From the IMG/VR virus record IMGVR_UViG_3300035698_025845, positions 1 through 25,404 of that record: DNA of 25,404 bases, one strand, 5' to 3'. How positions within the stretch are numbered: the first letter of the stretch is position 1; every line of letters starts with the position of its first letter. The position numbers and the translations under genes are program-made. Positions 22,404-25,404 of the stretch are shown one piece after another. This DNA is from a virus. The notes under the pieces were generated by a model that was not told where the DNA came from, searched no databases, and was given only the letters and a program-made list of their open reading frames with translations.

Positions 22404-22422
22404 CACTGCATGGGGTGATAAA

Positions 22423-23436
22423 ATGAATTATTTTAATGAAAATATAATGAGGATTATAGGGGAATTTAATAAAAAAATTAATTTTCCTATTTTTAATGTT
22501 AGTGTAGAATATAATGATAGTATTGTGGAATGCTATATTGACTATTTGGATGATAAAAATGAAGAACAGGTATATTACAGTAGCTTCGATAACTTATCAA
22601 AGATTAGTGATGAAAACATTGATATATCTGAGAATGAGCTAAAGATAATTGAAAAAATATTCAGTAAAAAATATGGTTTGCAATATGAGATACAAGGAAT
22701 TAAGAAATATAAAGATCCACATCTGTATGTAATCATTTATAAGGATTTCAGTGGAAACAGCATGCTAGCAATTTATGACAGAGAAAAAAGACAATTCAGT
22801 GATTTTTTGAATTATCAAAAATATATATCCTTTGAGATATTAAGTTTGTATCTTCAGTTTAATAATTGGTACCAATTATACTTTTATCATGAAGGAAGTT
22901 ATAGCAATATAAATGGACAAAAAATGGCTTGTTATGCAATTAATAAAGCGATGGATAACTATGGCATTGTGCCCAGTAACTTTGATGAACTGTATGAGAG
23001 TGATGGGGATTTGGATTATAAAACATTATGGGATAGTGGAAAACTATATCCGGATGTCGATTTACGAGTTGTTGATAATTTCCGATGTTTATTTACTGAA
23101 AGATCTCAATATAGTTATGGTGATGGATTTGAATGCGAAGAAATTTTTAGAAAAATCAGAAGAAAACAATATAACTTAATTAGAGAGAAACACAAGGTTA
23201 AGAATCTTGATTTTAATAATGAAACCAAATTCATACATTATGTCTACTCAACCTTAAAAGTATATAAAGAACAATTGAATACTGAAAAAGTAAAAATAAG
23301 TATAGAAAAAATAACTAAAATATGTGGGCAAATGAAAAGCAAGCAAATGAGAGACATTCTTGATTATTTAGTTGAAAATCATAAAGTTTCAATCTCCAAA
23401 GCATCACAAGGCTATTATTATAATGTATTAGAATAA
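22423..23436 (+). CDS. Unrecognised cargo protein between terL and portal, 337 aa
   Basis: I do not recognise the family. The protein is very rich in Tyr, Asn, Ile and Lys and uses many ATA codons, visibly more AT-rich than the terminase and portal genes beside it. It has no membrane segment or signal peptide. The middle contains YSNINGQKMACYAINKAMDNYGIVPSNFDELYESDGDLDYKTLWDSGKLYPDV; the last 75 residues (KISIEKITKICGQMKSKQMRDILDYLVENHKVSISKASQGYYYNVLE) resemble a winged helix. GGGGTG five bases before the ATG supports the start, and an extended -10 promoter covers the terL stop. Genes rarely stand between terL and portal in this phage type, so it is probably a moron. Defence, exclusion or regulation are all possible. 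Confidence 0.7.
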   Translation: MNYFNENIMRIIGEFNKKINFPIFNVSVEYNDSIVECYIDYLDDKNEEQVYYSSFDNLSKISDENIDISENELKIIEKIFSKKYGLQYEIQGIKKYKDPHLYVIIYKDFSGNSMLAIYDREKRQFSDFLNYQKYISFEILSLYLQFNNWYQLYFYHEGSYSNINGQKMACYAINKAMDNYGIVPSNFDELYESDGDLDYKTLWDSGKLYPDVDLRVVDNFRCLFTERSQYSYGDGFECEEIFRKIRRKQYNLIREKHKVKNLDFNNETKFIHYVYSTLKVYKEQLNTEKVKISIEKITKICGQMKSKQMRDILDYLVENHKVSISKASQGYYYNVLE

Positions 23437-23457
23437 GATTATTTCAAGGAGTTTGTT

Positions 23458-24678
23458 ATGGCTATATTTAAAAGAAAAAGCAAAACTGGTTCATTTGATG
23501 CACTCCAGTTGATCAGTAACCTCAATACATTTTATACACCATTTGGAAACAACATATCCAATAGTGACGTTGTTAAGATATGTATTGACCGAGTGGCCAG
23601 CCAGTGCGCAAAACTAAAACCAAGATTTATCAAAACTGAAAATGATAAGACAGTAACCGAGAAGAAAGGTCGACTGTCTTTTCTTTTGAAATTTAAACCA
23701 AATGAAATCATGACGCCATATGATTTTATCTATAAAACAATCACATTGTTACTATTAAATGATAATGCATTTATTTATCCTAAGTTTGATAAACAAACCG
23801 GAGAGCTAAAAGGTATGTATCCATTAAGGCCAGTGACAGTTGAGATGATAGTTGATAGTGGTGATACGTATTTCATAAAGTTCTTATTTGATAATGGAGA
23901 GTCACACATTCTACCTTACGATAACATTATCCATTTACGTAAGCATTATGGACAAAATGATATCTTTGGTGGAACTGGATCATCAGGTGATCATGAAGCA
24001 ATTCTTAAAACAATCTCTATCAATGATAGTTTGCTCCAGGGCATCGATAATGCGATTAAATCTTCAATGCAAATCAAAGGTATTATTAAGATGAATGGGA
24101 TGCTATCAGAAGTAGATAAGAAGAAGCAAAGAGATCTCTTCGATACTGCATTATCAGAATCCATCAACACTAAAGGAAGTTCAATTATACCGATTGATTT
24201 AAAATCGGAGTACATTCCATTAAATGTTGATCCGAAACTCATTGATAAAGATACTCTAGAATTCTTGCAGTCAAAGATACTTGATTATTTTGGTGTATCT
24301 GTTCCAATATTTACAAACAAATATTCTGAAAATGAGTATAACTCATTCTATGAATCAACCATCGAGCCTCTTGCTATTCAATTAAGCGAGGCTTTTTCTT
24401 TAGGATTACTAACAGATAATCAGCTAGAACGCGGTGAAGAGATAATCTTCTATAGCGAAAGACTTCAATATGCATCCTGGAATACCAAGGTGACTGCGAT
24501 TGAAAAGCTCATGAGTCTTGGAATTATGTCATTAAATGAATCAAGATCACTGTTGGGATTAGAGCCTATAGAGGGTGGAAATAAACGACTACAATCATTA
24601 AACTTTGTTGATGCCGACAAAGCAAATCTATATCAAGTAGGAGAGGAGGAAAAACTAGATAATGAAGATAACAGTTAA
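23458..24678 (+). CDS. Phage portal protein (HK97 family), 406 aa
   Basis: The portal forms the dodecameric ring through which DNA enters the head. The pattern is typical: SNSDVVKICIDRVASQCAKLKPRFI at the start, SFLLKFKPNEIMTPYDFIYKTITLLLLNDNAFIYPKFD, MYPLRPVTVEM, then IIHLRKHYGQNDIFGGTG and SINDSLLQGIDNAIKSSMQIKGIIKM, and late FGVSVPIFTNKYSENEYNSFYESTIEPLAIQLSEAF followed by a C-terminal LMSLGIMSLNESRSLLGLEPIEGG. Length and order fit the HK97 family. AAGGAG lies before the ATG. It should be co-transcribed with the genes downstream, with which it overlaps (the next start is at 24662). Confidence 0.95.
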   Translation: MAIFKRKSKTGSFDALQLISNLNTFYTPFGNNISNSDVVKICIDRVASQCAKLKPRFIKTENDKTVTEKKGRLSFLLKFKPNEIMTPYDFIYKTITLLLLNDNAFIYPKFDKQTGELKGMYPLRPVTVEMIVDSGDTYFIKFLFDNGESHILPYDNIIHLRKHYGQNDIFGGTGSSGDHEAILKTISINDSLLQGIDNAIKSSMQIKGIIKMNGMLSEVDKKKQRDLFDTALSESINTKGSSIIPIDLKSEYIPLNVDPKLIDKDTLEFLQSKILDYFGVSVPIFTNKYSENEYNSFYESTIEPLAIQLSEAFSLGLLTDNQLERGEEIIFYSERLQYASWNTKVTAIEKLMSLGIMSLNESRSLLGLEPIEGGNKRLQSLNFVDADKANLYQVGEEEKLDNEDNS

Positions 24679-24877
24679 CGGGAAAATATCAGAAGAAGCG
24701 ATCAAAGTGGTCTTAAACACTCAAAAAGAGAAAGTTAAGATTATTGATGATTTCTGTAAACAAGAAAAGTTAGAAACTTTAGTTTATAAAGATTCAGAAC
24801 TTGAGTATGAATATTCAAAAGAAGCGAAACAAGATAAACCTAAACCAAAGAAAGTGGAGGTAAGAACAGATGCTTAA
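24662..24877 (+). CDS. Small charged protein between portal and protease, 71 aa
   Basis: This short, lysine- and glutamate-rich protein (MKITVNGKISEEAIKVVLNTQKEKVKI...KPKPKKVEVRTDA) overlaps the end of portal by 17 bases and the protease start by 8, so translation is tightly coupled. A long purine-rich ribosome binding region (GGAGAGGAGG) lies about 12 bases upstream. Small genes in this slot are common in HK97-like head operons but their role is unknown to me; an assembly helper is a guess. Confidence 0.7.
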   Translation: MKITVNGKISEEAIKVVLNTQKEKVKIIDDFCKQEKLETLVYKDSELEYEYSKEAKQDKPKPKKVEVRTDA

Positions 24878-25404
24878 AGAAACTAGATTAGCTGACGTTA
24901 CACTAGAAGAATCAGAAGGCAAGATGATCCTTGAGGGATATGCCATAGTCTTTAACAATGAAACACTCATCGGCGATGAGAACTATGGATTTATTGAAGA
25001 GATAGATTCGAGAGCTTTATCAGAAACTAAAATGAAGGATGTTCCTATGAAATATAATCATATGGATTCCTTTTTAATTATTGCTAGAACTAAGAATCAG
25101 TCCCTGCAGTTATCAATTGATAGTATCGGATTAAAAGTTAGAGCGGAGCTTCTTGATACGAATACAAACCAGGATATCTATAAAATGGTTAGAAGTGGTT
25201 TGTTGGATAAGATGAGTTTTGCTTTTACAGTTGATGAACAAGTATGGAACCGTGAAGGTAAAATACCAAAAAGAACAATTACTAAAATTGAAAGATTGTA
25301 TGATGTGTCGGTTGTGGATACTCCGGCATATGATGCATCTAGTATATATGCTCGTTCTTTAGAGTCTATGGAGTTAGAACTAAAGACTATGGATTTAGCA
25401 GAGC
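24870..25404 (+). CDS. Prohead protease (HK97 family), partial
   Basis: The first 178 codons are present; the gene runs off the window. The protease matures the capsid by cleaving scaffold and coat in the prohead. LEGYAIVFNNET near the start, MKYNHMDS with the probable catalytic His, and DKMSFAFTVDEQVW with the probable catalytic Ser, then KIERLYDVSVVDTPAYDAS, are the hallmarks of the U35/HK97 protease family. GGAGG lies ten bases before the ATG at 24870. The major capsid protein is expected next, beyond the window. Confidence 0.93.
   Translation, partial: MLKETRLADVTLEESEGKMILEGYAIVFNNETLIGDENYGFIEEIDSRALSETKMKDVPMKYNHMDSFLIIARTKNQSLQLSIDSIGLKVRAELLDTNTNQDIYKMVRSGLLDKMSFAFTVDEQVWNREGKIPKRTITKIERLYDVSVVDTPAYDASSIYARSLESMELELKTMDLAE

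Noticed and set aside
21001-24242. Several 60-96 codon frames on either strand within terL, the cargo gene and portal
   Set aside because: All are shadows of long, motif-rich genes and lack ribosome binding sites.

Overview
The window reads as most of a temperate, HK97-type tailed phage (prophage) of a low-GC Gram-positive host. The DNA is strongly AT-rich, genes have AGGAGG-like ribosome binding sites, and TGA is used as a stop (for example at the end of the kinase gene, 20416-20418), so the standard bacterial code 11 applies rather than the Mycoplasma code. A Bacillota or Acholeplasma-like host fits; I cannot name a species.

Layout. 1-1950: left flank with two strong hairpins, one unrecognised 256-residue protein and a small membrane protein; this may be host DNA or the edge of the element. 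1953-6272, minus strand: an integration and lysogeny block of two overlapping large serine recombinases, a 47-codon peptide gene and an XRE repressor. 6273-6509: divergent control region. 6510-8781, plus strand: a Cro-like regulator, a tyrosine recombinase, a Bro-N/ANT antirepressor and an excisionase-like helix-turn-helix protein. 8926-10240: replication module, with a Lin1244/Lin1753-type replisome organiser that carries 21-bp iteron-like repeats inside its gene. 10562-12945: a two-gene cassette of an EcoRI-type adenine methyltransferase and a DUF262-HNH nuclease, flanked by duplicated non-coding blocks. 13596-17483: a helix-turn-helix protein, a ParB-methyltransferase fusion, two small phage proteins, a phage metK and an HNH nuclease. 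17537-20418: inserted cargo of a PIN-like ribonuclease and a protein-kinase-like protein. 20430-25404: packaging and head genes (small terminase, large terminase, portal, prohead protease, which runs off the window). A further cargo gene of unknown function (22423-23436) sits between the large terminase and portal genes.

How the genes fit together. The head module has the usual order HNH - TerS - TerL - portal - protease, but is interrupted twice by genes that look like accessory cargo. Both insertions have an extended -10 promoter (TGnTATAAT) and a very short leader, so they may be expressed independently of the late operon. MetK could supply S-adenosylmethionine to the two DNA methyltransferases. 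The most likely under-described system is the methyltransferase + DUF262-HNH pair, which looks like a restriction-modification system built from a nuclease family better known from modification-dependent restriction. The PIN + kinase pair is a second candidate defence or exclusion system. All functions come from reading motifs by eye; no database search was run.
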